A stretch of 64,000 bases of DNA. Source: Bacteroidales bacterium (GTDB taxonomy: Bacteria; Bacteroidota; Bacteroidia; Bacteroidales; 4484-276). Location of the stretch: NCBI GenBank assembly GCA_014860585.1, contig JACZJL010000012.1:1-64000 (forward strand). The letters run 5' to 3'. The position numbers and the translations under genes are program-made. Shown here one piece after another: positions 34,505 to 43,895 of this stretch; the first letter of the stretch is position 1, and the number at the start of each line of letters is the position of its first letter. A model generated the notes under the pieces. That model was not told the origin of the DNA, searched no databases, and worked only from the letters and a program-made list of their open reading frames with translations.

Positions 34505-36625
34505 ATGAAATTCAAAAGTTTACTCCTGATGCTCGTGCTCTTTTTCAGCGTCGCCTTTCTATATGCCGAAAAGGTGGAAGTTGGTGAGGCTCAAAAAGTA
34601 GCTACTCGTTTTTATAACGAAAAATTTGCTGTCAATCACCCTGGCAGTGATGTTTCATTTTACATTGTCGAAACACATGTAATCGAAAATGAAGGCATTG
34701 ACGTCGTTTATGTATTCAATTTCAACAATAACGGTTATGCGGTAGTTCCTGCCGATGACAGGCTTTATCCTGTTGTTGGATTCTCGTTTGTGACTACATT
34801 CGATCCCGAAACAGCACCTGACAACTGGAAATATGTGCTCAATAATTTTGGAGCACAGGTAATCCATGTGCGCGAAAATAATGTTGAAGCAGCACCTGAA
34901 GCTGCCGCTGCATGGGCAAACCTCAGAGGGGAAGAACCAGAAAACCTCTCATTCCTGGCCAACACGCGTGATATTCCAATAATGATGACAGTTCTCTGGA
35001 ACCAGGATTATCCCTACAATTACTTATGCCCACCAGATCCGCAAGGTCCTGGCGGTTACGTTTATGCCGGCTGCGTTGCCACAGCCATGTCGATGATCAT
35101 GTATCACTGGCGGTTCCCATATACTGGAACCGGAAGCAAAACTTACTATGCATCCGGTTATGGATCTTTAACAGCCAACTTTGGCGAAGCCTACTATAAT
35201 TACGAAGCCATGGTAAACAGTACCGGAAACATTCCTAACTACGATGTAGCTTTACTTCAATACCATTGCGGTGTTTCTGTTAGTATGATGTATGGTCCGG
35301 ATGGATCAGGCGCCTATAGTGACGATGTTGCTCCGGCAATCAAAAACTACTTCAAATACTCCAATAACGCACAATATATCCAAAGGGGAGGATGGGCAGC
35401 CTGGCAAGCGTACCTGAACCAGCAAATGGAACTGCTGCAGCCAGTTTATTACTCAGGACAGGATGCCAGCGGAGGTCATGCTTTTGTGGTTGACGGTATG
35501 CAGGAGCAAACCGATGAAACATTCTATCATTTCAACTTTGGTTGGGGTGGTTCAGCCAATGGTTGGTATCTTTGTACAGATGCCGGAGGATTTACGACAA
35601 ATAATGCCATGGTCAGGAACTTTATTCCGGATCAAACCATCTATCCATACAGCCCGCCTGAAGAATTGGTTGAACTCAACTTTCTGAACGGAACCATTGA
35701 AGATTGCAGCGGACCTAAACATAACTATGAGCCAAATGTAAATAGCAGATGGCTGATCTCTCCGCAAAACGAAACCGATTCAGTTTCCTATATCAGAATT
35801 ACCTTCGACCGTTTTGAAACACAGGAAAATGCAGATTTTGTCAGAATTTACGACGGTGAGGATGAAAGTGCACCTTTGCTGGGAGAATTTTCCGGAGCCA
35901 CAATCCCCGATGTTGTTAACTCAACAGGCAACAAAGTGTTGATTACTTTTACAACCGATGCTACTGAAGAGGCCAACGGCTGGTTCATTTCCTACAAAGC
36001 ATTCCAACCCACATGGTGTACTGGTCTCACTGCCCTTACTGATCCAAACGGAACATTTGACGATGGAAGCGGTTCGTTCTATTATAACAACGGATCAACC
36101 TGCATGTGGACCATTCAACCACAATATGCAACCAGTACAACGATCATGTTCAATTATTTCGACACTGAAGCCGGAAAAGACTTTTTGAAAGTTTACGACC
36201 TTCAATCACAACAACTGCTGGCAAACCTTTCAGGACAAACTATTCCCGATCCGATAACTTCTCCGAGTGGTAAGTTTTATCTGGTATTTTCATCCAATAA
36301 TGCTAACAGAGGATTGGGATGGGAAGTCTATTACGAAGCTGAAAACGTTGGTATTTCTGAAAATGATGAGATTTTCAACAACCTTTCCATTTATCCAAAT
36401 CCGGCTCATGAACAGTTGAATATCTCTTTTATTTCAACTCAGAGCAAGCAAGTTGCTATATCATTGGTTAATATGACAGGTATCGCAGTTTATTCGGAAA
36501 TCATTAATTCTCGCCAGAGTGCATTCATCGAAAGTATTGATATTTCAAACCTGGCAAAAGGTGTTTACATCCTACGCCTGCACTCCGATGAAAAAGAATT
36601 GGTAAGAAAAATTGTAATCGAATAA
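34505..36625 (+). CDS. C10 (streptopain-like) cysteine protease with CUB domains, T9SS secreted
   Basis: A 706-aa secreted protease. The order is: signal peptide, an inhibitory propeptide of the SpeB/I69 type (about 22-150), a C10 catalytic domain (about 155-380), two CUB-like domains (about 395-500 and 505-615), and a T9SS type A sorting domain (NLSIYPNPAHEQLNISF to the end). Catalytic Cys190 (YAGCVATAM) and His325 (GGHAFVVDGM) are present, as is the FNFGWGG segment bearing the aromatic/Asn active-site residues. It probably digests host or environmental protein at the cell surface. A near-copy lies directly downstream. Confidence 0.92.
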   Translation: MKFKSLLLMLVLFFSVAFLYAEKVEVGEAQKVATRFYNEKFAVNHPGSDVSFYIVETHVIENEGIDVVYVFNFNNNGYAVVPADDRLYPVVGFSFVTTFDPETAPDNWKYVLNNFGAQVIHVRENNVEAAPEAAAAWANLRGEEPENLSFLANTRDIPIMMTVLWNQDYPYNYLCPPDPQGPGGYVYAGCVATAMSMIMYHWRFPYTGTGSKTYYASGYGSLTANFGEAYYNYEAMVNSTGNIPNYDVALLQYHCGVSVSMMYGPDGSGAYSDDVAPAIKNYFKYSNNAQYIQRGGWAAWQAYLNQQMELLQPVYYSGQDASGGHAFVVDGMQEQTDETFYHFNFGWGGSANGWYLCTDAGGFTTNNAMVRNFIPDQTIYPYSPPEELVELNFLNGTIEDCSGPKHNYEPNVNSRWLISPQNETDSVSYIRITFDRFETQENADFVRIYDGEDESAPLLGEFSGATIPDVVNSTGNKVLITFTTDATEEANGWFISYKAFQPTWCTGLTALTDPNGTFDDGSGSFYYNNGSTCMWTIQPQYATSTTIMFNYFDTEAGKDFLKVYDLQSQQLLANLSGQTIPDPITSPSGKFYLVFSSNNANRGLGWEVYYEAENVGISENDEIFNNLSIYPNPAHEQLNISFISTQSKQVAISLVNMTGIAVYSEIINSRQSAFIESIDISNLAKGVYILRLHSDEKELVRKIVIE

Positions 36626-36675
36626 ATCACAATGATATAGAAGTTTTTTATTTCATAATCATGACTTTTATTTGG

Positions 36676-36708
36676 GAGCGGCACATTAACGTGTCGCTCT
36701 TTTTTTTT
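36676..36708 (+). terminator. Strong terminator between the two C10 protease genes
   Basis: GAGCGGCAC pairs with GTGTCGCTC (one G-U) over a 6-nt loop, followed by nine T residues. The second protease should therefore have its own promoter. Confidence 0.85.
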
Positions 36709-36735
36709 CTGCTAAACCGGTTTTTAGTAAAAAGC

Positions 36736-36743
36736 TATTTTTG
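36736..36743 (+). promoter_or_regulatory. Predicted -7 box of the second C10 protease gene
   Basis: TATTTTTG matches TAnnTTTG, only 14 bp before the ATG, implying a very short leader of under 10 nt. Confidence 0.35.
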
Positions 36744-36757
36744 AAAAAAATACTGTC

Positions 36758-38887
36758 ATGAAAAAACTTATTCTATCATTTTTCTCAGGTTTGCTGACCT
36801 TGATGTTGATTGCACAATCCAATTCTAAAGTCGATCCTTTAGAAGCACAGCTTGTTGCTGTCAATTTTATTAATGAACGATTTTGGGATCATCAGGTAAT
36901 TACCAGTGCTCAATTTAAAGTTATTGAGATAGTTCCAAATTACGAACAAGAGATGCTACTTTATTATGCAATAAATTTTGAGAATGGGTTTGTTTTGGTA
37001 GCAGGAACAAGGAATGCTTGGCCTGTTTTAGCTTATTCTCCACAGGGCAAATTCAGTCAGCCTGATGAGGAGAAAAATGTCGGAGCTTGGCTTAGACAAT
37101 ACCAGGATCAGATCATTTTCTCACTGAACAATCCTGCAGAAGTAATACCAGAAATTGATCATGCATGGGAAAAGTATTTGTCTCCGGAATTCTCCATCAA
37201 AAACATGCATGCATTGAAATCTGTGGAACCCCTGCTCACTTCAAAATGGAACCAGGGAAAGTTTTATAACGAGCTTTGTCCTGTCGACCCCGGTGGACCG
37301 GGAGGTCGTTGCTACGCAGGATGTGTGGCCACAGCAATGGGACAAGTGATGTTCTACTTCAGGCATCCTCAAACCGGGATGGGTTCCTATTCCTATTACC
37401 TTCCGGAGTATGATACCATTTCTGCAAATTTTGAGAACACAACCTACCGTTGGCAGGAAATGGTGAACCAACTATCGGGAAGTAATCTCGCAGTGGCTGA
37501 GTTGCTGTTTCATCTGGGTGTTTCGGTGGACATGGTGTATGGACCTGACGGCTCTGGAATGTATAACCACAAAGCCGCCTACTCGCTGCGCACCTATTTC
37601 AAATACGCACCTGAAACGCAGTATGTCTATCGAGACAGCACCAATATGGACTGGGATAGTCTTTTGATCTCGCACCTCGACCGGAACATACCGATGTATT
37701 ATGCAGGCTGGTCAGAGCCAAACCTCTATGGACACGCTTTTGTAGTAGATGGCTACCAGGACGGGGGTTATTATCATTTCAACTGGGGATGGGGCGGTAG
37801 CTATGACGGTTATTTTTACACCAATGAACTCACACCCGGCGGCTCAAATTTCAACCTCGCACAGGAATTGATCATCCATTGTGTCCCTGATACGATTAAC
37901 CATGTCTATCCCGATTATTGCGAGGGATTCACCGAACTTACAAACCATGAAGGTACTTTCGGTGATGGAAGCGGTCCGATTTATTATTATGCAGCGAATA
38001 GCCAGTGCTCATACCTGATCAATCCGCAAAATGAAATGGATTCGATTACCTGCATTACGCTTTCATTCCAGCGATTTCATCTTGAAGAAGACGATTACCT
38101 CAGCATTTTTGATGGGCAGGATGACAACGCCCCTCTGATCGGAACGTTTTCAGGTGAAACGATCCCTGACGCTGTCACATCTTCTGGAAATCAATTGTTT
38201 CTTCTCTTTTTATCAAATCCCCGCGGTTCGGCCAATGGATTTTTTGCCAGCTATCAGACACAAAAGCCGGTATGGTGTAGCGGCATGACAACATTGACAG
38301 CCTCGGAAGGATGGATTTCGGATGGAAGCGGTTCGTTCTATTACAACAACGGCAATACTTGTATGTGGTATATCAACCCGGAAGGTGCATCGGAGGTAAC
38401 CCTGAATCTTACAATGATTGATACTGAACCGCTTAATGATGTTATCAAAGTCTATGACCCAACCAACAACCAGTTACTGGCGCAATTTTCAGGCTATTTT
38501 GAGCCGGGAAATTTACCGGAACCAGTCACGGCATATAACGGAAAGATGTTCATCACTTTTACTACCAACAGTTACGTCAGAGGTAACGGTTGGGAAGCGT
38601 ATTACACTACTGACCTAACCTTTGTTGACGAAAAACAAACGGCTGATGGCCTTTTTTTGTTCCCTAATCCTGCATCAGAACATGTTATTATCAAATGGAA
38701 AACGGATAAAGATAATCCTCAATACCTGGTAATTCTGAACCATTTTGGGGTGGAAGTTAGAAAAATCCCATTAAATACTGACCAGGATATGTTCGAATTG
38801 AATACATCAACACTTACACCGGGGTTGTATTTCATTAAGATTGAATACTCAAAAGACCAAATAATCAGTAAGTTGACAATTATTTAA
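36758..38887 (+). CDS. Second C10 cysteine protease with CUB domains, T9SS secreted (paralogue)
   Basis: A 709-aa protein with the same layout as its upstream neighbour: signal peptide, C10 propeptide, catalytic domain with Cys189 (YAGCVATAMGQ) and His326 (YGHAFVVDGY), the FNWGWGG segment, two CUB-like domains and a T9SS type A tail starting LFLFPNPASEHVI. The catalytic domains align throughout, with shared blocks such as MVYGPDGSG, DGSGSFYYNN and TCMWYINP-type segments, while the propeptides differ more. A tandem duplication is the simplest origin. Both active sites look functional. Confidence 0.92.
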   Translation: MKKLILSFFSGLLTLMLIAQSNSKVDPLEAQLVAVNFINERFWDHQVITSAQFKVIEIVPNYEQEMLLYYAINFENGFVLVAGTRNAWPVLAYSPQGKFSQPDEEKNVGAWLRQYQDQIIFSLNNPAEVIPEIDHAWEKYLSPEFSIKNMHALKSVEPLLTSKWNQGKFYNELCPVDPGGPGGRCYAGCVATAMGQVMFYFRHPQTGMGSYSYYLPEYDTISANFENTTYRWQEMVNQLSGSNLAVAELLFHLGVSVDMVYGPDGSGMYNHKAAYSLRTYFKYAPETQYVYRDSTNMDWDSLLISHLDRNIPMYYAGWSEPNLYGHAFVVDGYQDGGYYHFNWGWGGSYDGYFYTNELTPGGSNFNLAQELIIHCVPDTINHVYPDYCEGFTELTNHEGTFGDGSGPIYYYAANSQCSYLINPQNEMDSITCITLSFQRFHLEEDDYLSIFDGQDDNAPLIGTFSGETIPDAVTSSGNQLFLLFLSNPRGSANGFFASYQTQKPVWCSGMTTLTASEGWISDGSGSFYYNNGNTCMWYINPEGASEVTLNLTMIDTEPLNDVIKVYDPTNNQLLAQFSGYFEPGNLPEPVTAYNGKMFITFTTNSYVRGNGWEAYYTTDLTFVDEKQTADGLFLFPNPASEHVIIKWKTDKDNPQYLVILNHFGVEVRKIPLNTDQDMFELNTSTLTPGLYFIKIEYSKDQIISKLTII

Positions 38888-38930
38888 CCGTGAACAACCA
38901 GAATTTTTTCTACTTTTTGATTTAAAATAG

Positions 38931-38960
38931 TTGTCAGTTTAAAAAGAACAATTATTTTTG
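38931..38960 (+). promoter_or_regulatory. Promoter of tRNA-Glu
   Basis: TTG (38931-38933), 19 bp, then TATTTTTG (38953-38960): a close match to the Bacteroidota -33/-7 arrangement, 37 bp before the tRNA. Confidence 0.6.
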
Positions 38961-38997
38961 CAGCCGATTTCGAGCAAAAGTTCTAATCATACACAAT

Positions 38998-39069
38998 GGT
39001 CCGTTCGTCTAGGGGTTAGGACGTCAGGTTTTCATCCTGGTAACAGGGGTTCGATTCCCCTACGGACTG
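38998..39069 (+). tRNA. tRNA-Glu (anticodon TTC)
   Basis: A 72-base cloverleaf. Acceptor arm GGTCCGT/ACGGACT (one G-U), anticodon stem CAGG/CCTG around loop TTTTCAT with anticodon TTC, T arm AGGGG-TTCGATT-CCCCT and a normal D arm. It decodes GAA/GAG. Confidence 0.95.
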
Positions 39070-39081
39070 CAATAAAAAAGT

Positions 39082-39119
39082 AAACCCGATGATAATCAAT
39101 TTTTTATCATCGGGTTTTT
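39082..39119 (+). terminator. Terminator after tRNA-Glu
   Basis: AAACCCGATGATA (39082-39094) pairs with TATCATCGGGTTT (39105-39117), followed by T residues. Symmetric enough to serve the convergent minus-strand genes too. Confidence 0.85.
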
Positions 39120-39145
39120 CGCTGAAGGAATAAAATGTTGTCGGA

Positions 39146-39943
39146 TTATGGAAGTCTGAACCTGTAACTCACTCCCCCGGAGAATGCATCCATCCCTTCC
39201 AGGCCGCCAAGCAGGACAATGTGCTTCAGGATAACCAAACGAGCTCCTGCGTTCCATTTGTCACCGTCGTATTCAACCATCACTTCAAGAAACTCCATGT
39301 TTTGGGGAGTAATTTTGATACCTCCAAAAAATCCGATAAACTGGTAGTCGGCAGCGGTCATTAATTCGGAACCATAGCCGGCTGTAAGGCCGATATTATC
39401 AATTACTTTCGGCAACTTGAAGTTCTTAGTGACCACTAAATAGGTGGAGTTAAAATGGGATGCTCCACCACTGCTCAGCGTAGTAAAAAAATTTTGCAGA
39501 CCAACCACCACTGAAGGGAGATATTTATTTTCATTCAATACCTGAAACCTGGCCGAGGCCATTCTGTCACCAACTGTTGAACTGTAATCATCAAGGCCGA
39601 TTACCCGTGTGAACCTGATGGAGATTTCGGCAAAAGGAAGGAAACTGGTGGTCACGAAAAAACTCATTGCGTCATGATCGGGGCTGCCCCATTTTTTGTA
39701 TTCCTTACTTAGCAGGTTTGAACCGATGAACATCGTCCGATCTTTATGTATTTCTCCTGAAGGTATGTCGAAATATCCGGTTGTTCCGGTCAGCGCCTGT
39801 GTAAAACCTTTCCCGAAAGGAATCAGAACTACAAATAACACTATCCAAAGACATTTAGATTGCACGGGATTGCATAAGAGATCAGATCGCCTGCTTGGCA
39901 ACTTATTTTCTGAATGTTTATAGGTCAACTCTGCTTTTGTCAT
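39146..39943 (-). CDS. YjbH-domain outer-membrane protein
   Basis: A 265-aa exported protein with a long positively charged N-region and hydrophobic segment (CLWIVLFVVLIPFG, about 32-45), then a beta-rich region starting TGTTGYFDIPSGEI and ending GVSYRFRLP. The opening motif GYFDIPSG and strand pattern recall YjbH-type lipoprotein/barrel proteins found with exopolysaccharide genes, though it is far shorter than the E. coli protein. It begins four bases after the sugar-transferase stop; ATG at 39943 was chosen over an upstream in-frame start that would overlap that gene by 44 bp. Confidence 0.65.
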   Translation of the reverse strand: MTKAELTYKHSENKLPSRRSDLLCNPVQSKCLWIVLFVVLIPFGKGFTQALTGTTGYFDIPSGEIHKDRTMFIGSNLLSKEYKKWGSPDHDAMSFFVTTSFLPFAEISIRFTRVIGLDDYSSTVGDRMASARFQVLNENKYLPSVVVGLQNFFTTLSSGGASHFNSTYLVVTKNFKLPKVIDNIGLTAGYGSELMTAADYQFIGFFGGIKITPQNMEFLEVMVEYDGDKWNAGARLVILKHIVLLGGLEGMDAFSGGVSYRFRLP

Positions 39944-39947
39944 TCCT

Positions 39948-41486
39948 TCATTTGCTACGGGCTTTTTTGAAAAGGATGTTTTTCCAGGCAAGAAAGAAAT
40001 ATCTGAAATCAGTCAGGAATGGGCTTTTTTCATAAGCCTCAAGGTATTTCATCTCCGAATCCATGATCTCATCAAGTGTTTCGGGCATATCAGCGTAAAA
40101 TGGAGGAACAAGTCCGGGCTTGCATTTAATTCGTTTCTGTTTGAGTTCATCGCTGTAAAGTTCAAAATAATGACTGCTCAATGGCCGAACGCCAACAATC
40201 TTCATATCTCCTCTCACCACGTTGATAAGCATTGGTAATTCGTCAATCCAGAACTTTCGCATGATTTTACCTAATGTATTCACCCTGAAATCATTTTTGA
40301 ATTTACCTCCTAATTCCAGGTTATTCTGGCTATAAACATACTCTTGCAGGTATTCTGAAAAGGGGTGCATAGTTCGCATTTTGTAAACGTAAAAAAATTT
40401 CCCGTCCTTGCCTATTCTTTTCAACCTGACTATCGGACCGTAGGAAGGGGCTTCGGGATACGTCGGTTCGCCTGTTTTTACCACGACAAAATAAAATTCA
40501 TCGCCGATGTATTTCTCCTCTAGTATTTCAAAACCGCAGGAGTAGAGCCGGCCAAGTGTTTCAGCCCTCGATATAACCCTGTTCTGGCCGGCGGTTACCC
40601 AAAAATAAATCCGCTTCAAAACCGGTAGTTTCGGAAATACCCGCCTGAATAGAAAATCAAAAGCGTAAATCAAATAATTGAATGGAATTGGGTACTTACG
40701 TAATATCTTATGCTTCCTGAGGCTGTAGGTCTCTGCTTTACCAATAAAAACCCCGTTATGATTGAGCTTTGCATTTACAGTCTCAAAAAATTTATTAAGC
40801 CATCGGATGTCATTGATCCTGTGCAGGTTGATCAGGCAGTTGTATTTATCTTTAACCAGTGAAGCAATGTTAAACCTTGTTGTGGTTGAAACAACCTGAA
40901 CATTTCCTGTTATATGTCCGGCATATTTTGAAATCAGGTCCTTTACCTCATCCCCAAACTCACTTCCAATCACATGGAGCAATTCAGGCGGAAGCGCTTT
41001 TTTTTCTTTGACGAATTTCTTCTGCTTCTCTGCTGAAATAGTTGTTGAATCCTGATCAACCCCCTGAAATGCCTTTGTTGTTGTTACGCGATTTTCGACA
41101 TCGAGTGCCGGGGAGGTGACGACAATATTGTATAGCCAGGCAAAAAATACTTCCAACACTGTGGCGAGTGCAATAGTGCCAAATAACATGAACCGCGATA
41201 CGGAGAACAGCTTAAAAGTATAGATCAATATGGTGACTACTGCGAGACTTGAGAAATTGGCCTGAAGAATTATGGTAAGGATCTCCTTTTTAACCTTGAA
41301 TTTATATGGAAGGTACTTTTTGGTGGTTAATGAAGCAATGACCCAGACCAGCAAAAAAAATACGAATGGTTTGATGTATTGGGGAAGGACAACAGCCTTT
41401 GTGCCCGGTTTTAACCAGGCAAAAAACAAAAAAGAAAAAGCTAAAATGAAGATGTCAACTATTACAAAAAGTAACCTTTTATTCAT
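39948..41486 (-). CDS. Sugar transferase with unusual central domain, exopolysaccharide priming type
   Basis: A 512-aa membrane protein. Four N-terminal transmembrane helices (about 5-125) and a cytoplasmic central region (about 165-350) precede a C-terminal bacterial sugar transferase core: RIGKDGKFFYVYKMRTMHPF, a DEL(P) site in WIDELPMLINVVRGDMKIVG and VRPLS. The family primes polysaccharide synthesis by adding sugar-phosphate to undecaprenyl phosphate. The usual KR-x-x-D membrane hairpin before the core is not evident; the central region instead reads like a degenerate SAM-methyltransferase fold (NHNGVFIGKAETYS, AETLGRLYSCGFEI). ATG at 41486 is preferred over an upstream TTG. Confidence 0.78.
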   Translation of the reverse strand: MNKRLLFVIVDIFILAFSFLFFAWLKPGTKAVVLPQYIKPFVFFLLVWVIASLTTKKYLPYKFKVKKEILTIILQANFSSLAVVTILIYTFKLFSVSRFMLFGTIALATVLEVFFAWLYNIVVTSPALDVENRVTTTKAFQGVDQDSTTISAEKQKKFVKEKKALPPELLHVIGSEFGDEVKDLISKYAGHITGNVQVVSTTTRFNIASLVKDKYNCLINLHRINDIRWLNKFFETVNAKLNHNGVFIGKAETYSLRKHKILRKYPIPFNYLIYAFDFLFRRVFPKLPVLKRIYFWVTAGQNRVISRAETLGRLYSCGFEILEEKYIGDEFYFVVVKTGEPTYPEAPSYGPIVRLKRIGKDGKFFYVYKMRTMHPFSEYLQEYVYSQNNLELGGKFKNDFRVNTLGKIMRKFWIDELPMLINVVRGDMKIVGVRPLSSHYFELYSDELKQKRIKCKPGLVPPFYADMPETLDEIMDSEMKYLEAYEKSPFLTDFRYFFLAWKNILFKKARSK

Positions 41487-41544
41487 AGGCAAAAAATTAC
41501 GCTGCGAAATTAGTAAAACGCATTACTTTCAAACTGATTAAATG

Positions 41545-42651
41545 TTATACTTTTTTCAACCATGTTAACAAATTGTACCCAAACTCAGCAATCGCATACT
41601 TTAAATGGCTGTTAATGCGGATGTAACGGCCATAATTTACCTGAAAGCCGCCAAACTTCATCTTAAAATCCCTGACTCCATAAGGCTCATCAGGTTTCCC
41701 AACCCCCATAAAGTCAAATAGTTTACAACCCATTTTGCCAGCGAATTCGATGGCTGCAGAGGTAGCCAGCACAGAGGGGTAAATACCTTTTGCCCTGAAT
41801 TCAGCATCCAGTCCGCAAACATACCACTCGAATACCGATTTTCCGGGCATAAAAGGAGACATAATTCCACCGATTATCCTCTTATCGTATTCAATCAAGA
41901 AGTATTTACCAAATTTGGAATCTGCTATCAGGTTAAAAAAGGCTTCAAAAAAACTCCAGTCGGGTAATGGTTTGCGCACCTTATGCCGGTAAAGGTCGTA
42001 AAGAATGTCATAAAACGCTCTCACCTGTTCAAGATTTGCGGGCTCGATGATCTTTGCTCCATTTTCAAGCGATTTTCTTATTTGCCGCCGTTTTGTTGAT
42101 GAAATCTCCTGGACGAATCTCTGCTTGTTGGTTGTATCAACTAAAAGATTCAGGCGTGGTACCCATTTAAAATCAAATTGTTGAAAAATATCTGCATAAG
42201 GTGATAAATCATACGAAGCCCGAAACTGAATAAAAATTGCGCTATTCTTAACTTTTTTGATCAGATTCTCGAGAAGCAAAGAGAAGATAAGACGTTTTTC
42301 CGGATGCAGCCCGTCGGCTAATGGCCCTCCATAAACTACTAATCGCGACGAGAACAGGCCTTTCAGCGAACTTCGTTCCTTAATTAAAACGCCAAGAAGT
42401 ACGCCCACCATTCTCCTATTTTCATCAAAGCAACCTATGAAAACAGGCACAAAATGACTCGTGAGATCAAAAAGCTGGTAGGAAAAAGGGGATTGAAGGA
42501 CAGAGCCATGTGGATGGTCATCAACAAAACGATTCCACTGGCCGATGATCATCTCATCAAGCCGTGTAATTATGATTAGCCCTTTAGCTGAATGGTTTTG
42601 GTCTGTCACAGTTTTCGGCAAATGCCCATGTTTTGGGTTGCAAATATACAT
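41545..42651 (-). CDS. FemAB/GNAT-fold aminoacyl or acyl transferase
   Basis: A 368-aa protein of the FemAB-like superfamily, with two GNAT folds. The first half contains WNRFVDDHPHGSVLQSPFSY and a GGPLADG turn. The second has STKRRQIRKSLENG (conserved basic helix), GKYFLIEYDKRIIGGIM and EWYVCGLDAEFRAKGIYPSV, ending with LFDFMGVGKPDEPYGVRDFK, the signature of the glycan-linked subfamily (FemX/PEP-CTERM-associated type). It probably adds an amino acid or acyl group to a cell-envelope precursor. It lies between recA and the sugar transferase. Confidence 0.8.
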   Translation of the reverse strand: MYICNPKHGHLPKTVTDQNHSAKGLIIITRLDEMIIGQWNRFVDDHPHGSVLQSPFSYQLFDLTSHFVPVFIGCFDENRRMVGVLLGVLIKERSSLKGLFSSRLVVYGGPLADGLHPEKRLIFSLLLENLIKKVKNSAIFIQFRASYDLSPYADIFQQFDFKWVPRLNLLVDTTNKQRFVQEISSTKRRQIRKSLENGAKIIEPANLEQVRAFYDILYDLYRHKVRKPLPDWSFFEAFFNLIADSKFGKYFLIEYDKRIIGGIMSPFMPGKSVFEWYVCGLDAEFRAKGIYPSVLATSAAIEFAGKMGCKLFDFMGVGKPDEPYGVRDFKMKFGGFQVNYGRYIRINSHLKYAIAEFGYNLLTWLKKV

Positions 42652-42788
42652 AACCAGTTGGGGTGCGATGCGTTGTTCTGAATAAAAGATGCCGGAAAAA
42701 GTGACGAAGTAATATCGGGAGTATTCAGTAACAGTTTTTTAGCATCTGAAAAAGCGAATTCTAATGATGTTATGTAGTTGTATATCAA

Positions 42789-42821
42789 TAAAAAACCTGG
42801 TTTGATGAGAACCAAACCAGG
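42789..42821 (-). terminator. Terminator after recA
   Basis: On the minus strand CCTGGTTT-ggttctcatc-AAACCAGG followed by five T residues, located 25 bp beyond the recA stop. Confidence 0.8.
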
Positions 42822-42845
42822 CTTGACAAATTGTTGGAGAATCGA

Positions 42846-43871
42846 TTAAGCCTTTGCCTTCAGATACTCCCTGATTTTCATTTCAAGTTCATCGGCCAGT
42901 TCCGGATTGTCGGCCAGCAATTTCTTTACACCGTCCCGACCTTGTCCAAGCTTGGTCTCGCCATAGCTAAACCAGGATCCACTTTTCTTGATGATGTCAA
43001 AGTCAACACCCAGATCAACGATTTCACCAAGTTTAGAAATGCCTTCGCCATAGATCAGGTCAAATTCAGCGCTTTTAAAAGGTGGGGCAACTTTGTTTTT
43101 CACCACCTTGACCTTCACCCTGTTGCCACTGATACTTTCAGCGTCTTTGATCTGACCCGTTCGACGAATATCAAGTCTCACTGATGCATAAAACTTGAGT
43201 GCATTTCCACCTGTTGTAGTTTCAGGGTTTCCAAACATAACACCAATTTTTTCACGTAATTGGTTGATAAAAATGCAAACAGTTCCGGTTTTACTGATGG
43301 TTGAGGTTAACTTACGCAATGCCTGCGACATCAGTCTCGCCTGCAGACCCATCTTTGAATCACCCATTTCGCCTTCAATCTCACTTTTTGGCGTAAGTGC
43401 TGCAACGGAGTCAATGACGATCACATCAATGGCGCCGGAGCGGATGAGGTTTTCAGTGATTTCAAGTGCCTGCTCTCCGTTGTCAGGCTGTGAAACCAAT
43501 AAATTCTGGATATCTACACCCAGTTTCTGGGCATAGAACCTGTCGAAGGCGTGCTCGGCATCAATAAAAGCTGCAATGCCACCCAATTTTTGTGCTTCAG
43601 CAACAGCGTGAATGGCCAGTGTAGTTTTACCCGATGATTCAGGTCCATAAATTTCGATTACCCTCCCTTTAGGCAGCCCGCCAACTCCCAAAGCTGCATC
43701 AAGGCCAATGGAACCGGTGGAAATGGAAGGTAGGTTTTCCACGGGTGAGTCGCCCAGTTTCATTACGGTTCCTTTACCGTAATGCTTTTCGATATTACCT
43801 AATGTTCGTTCTAACGCTTGCAATTTTTCGGCTTTCAACTTGTCAGCCGCATCCTGATTTTCTTTTGCCAT
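42846..43871 (-). CDS. recA: Recombinase RecA
   Basis: A 341-aa DNA-strand-exchange ATPase central to homologous recombination and the SOS response. The Walker A box [14 protein letters not shown], the region [20 protein letters not shown] (Walker B), the QALRKLT segment and [20 protein letters not shown] (L2 DNA-binding loop) are all present, and the length is normal. ATG at 43871 is used; a GTG directly before it is ignored. It follows bcp by 24 bp and ends before a clear terminator. Confidence 0.97.
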   Translation of the reverse strand: MAKENQDAADKLKAEKLQALERTLGNIEKHYGKGTVMKLGDSPVENLPSISTGSIGLDAALGVGGLPKGRVIEIYGPESSGKTTLAIHAVAEAQKLGGIAAFIDAEHAFDRFYAQKLGVDIQNLLVSQPDNGEQALEITENLIRSGAIDVIVIDSVAALTPKSEIEGEMGDSKMGLQARLMSQALRKLTSTISKTGTVCIFINQLREKIGVMFGNPETTTGGNALKFYASVRLDIRRTGQIKDAESISGNRVKVKVVKNKVAPPFKSAEFDLIYGEGISKLGEIVDLGVDFDIIKKSGSWFSYGETKLGQGRDGVKKLLADNPELADELEMKIREYLKAKA

Positions 43872-43895
43872 CACTATTTGGTTTATGTTATTGAG

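Noticed and set aside
34317-34508. Small gene between hutI and the first C10 protease
   Set aside because: Low-complexity A-T-rich reading frame that contains the predicted promoter and overlaps the protease start; no family resemblance.
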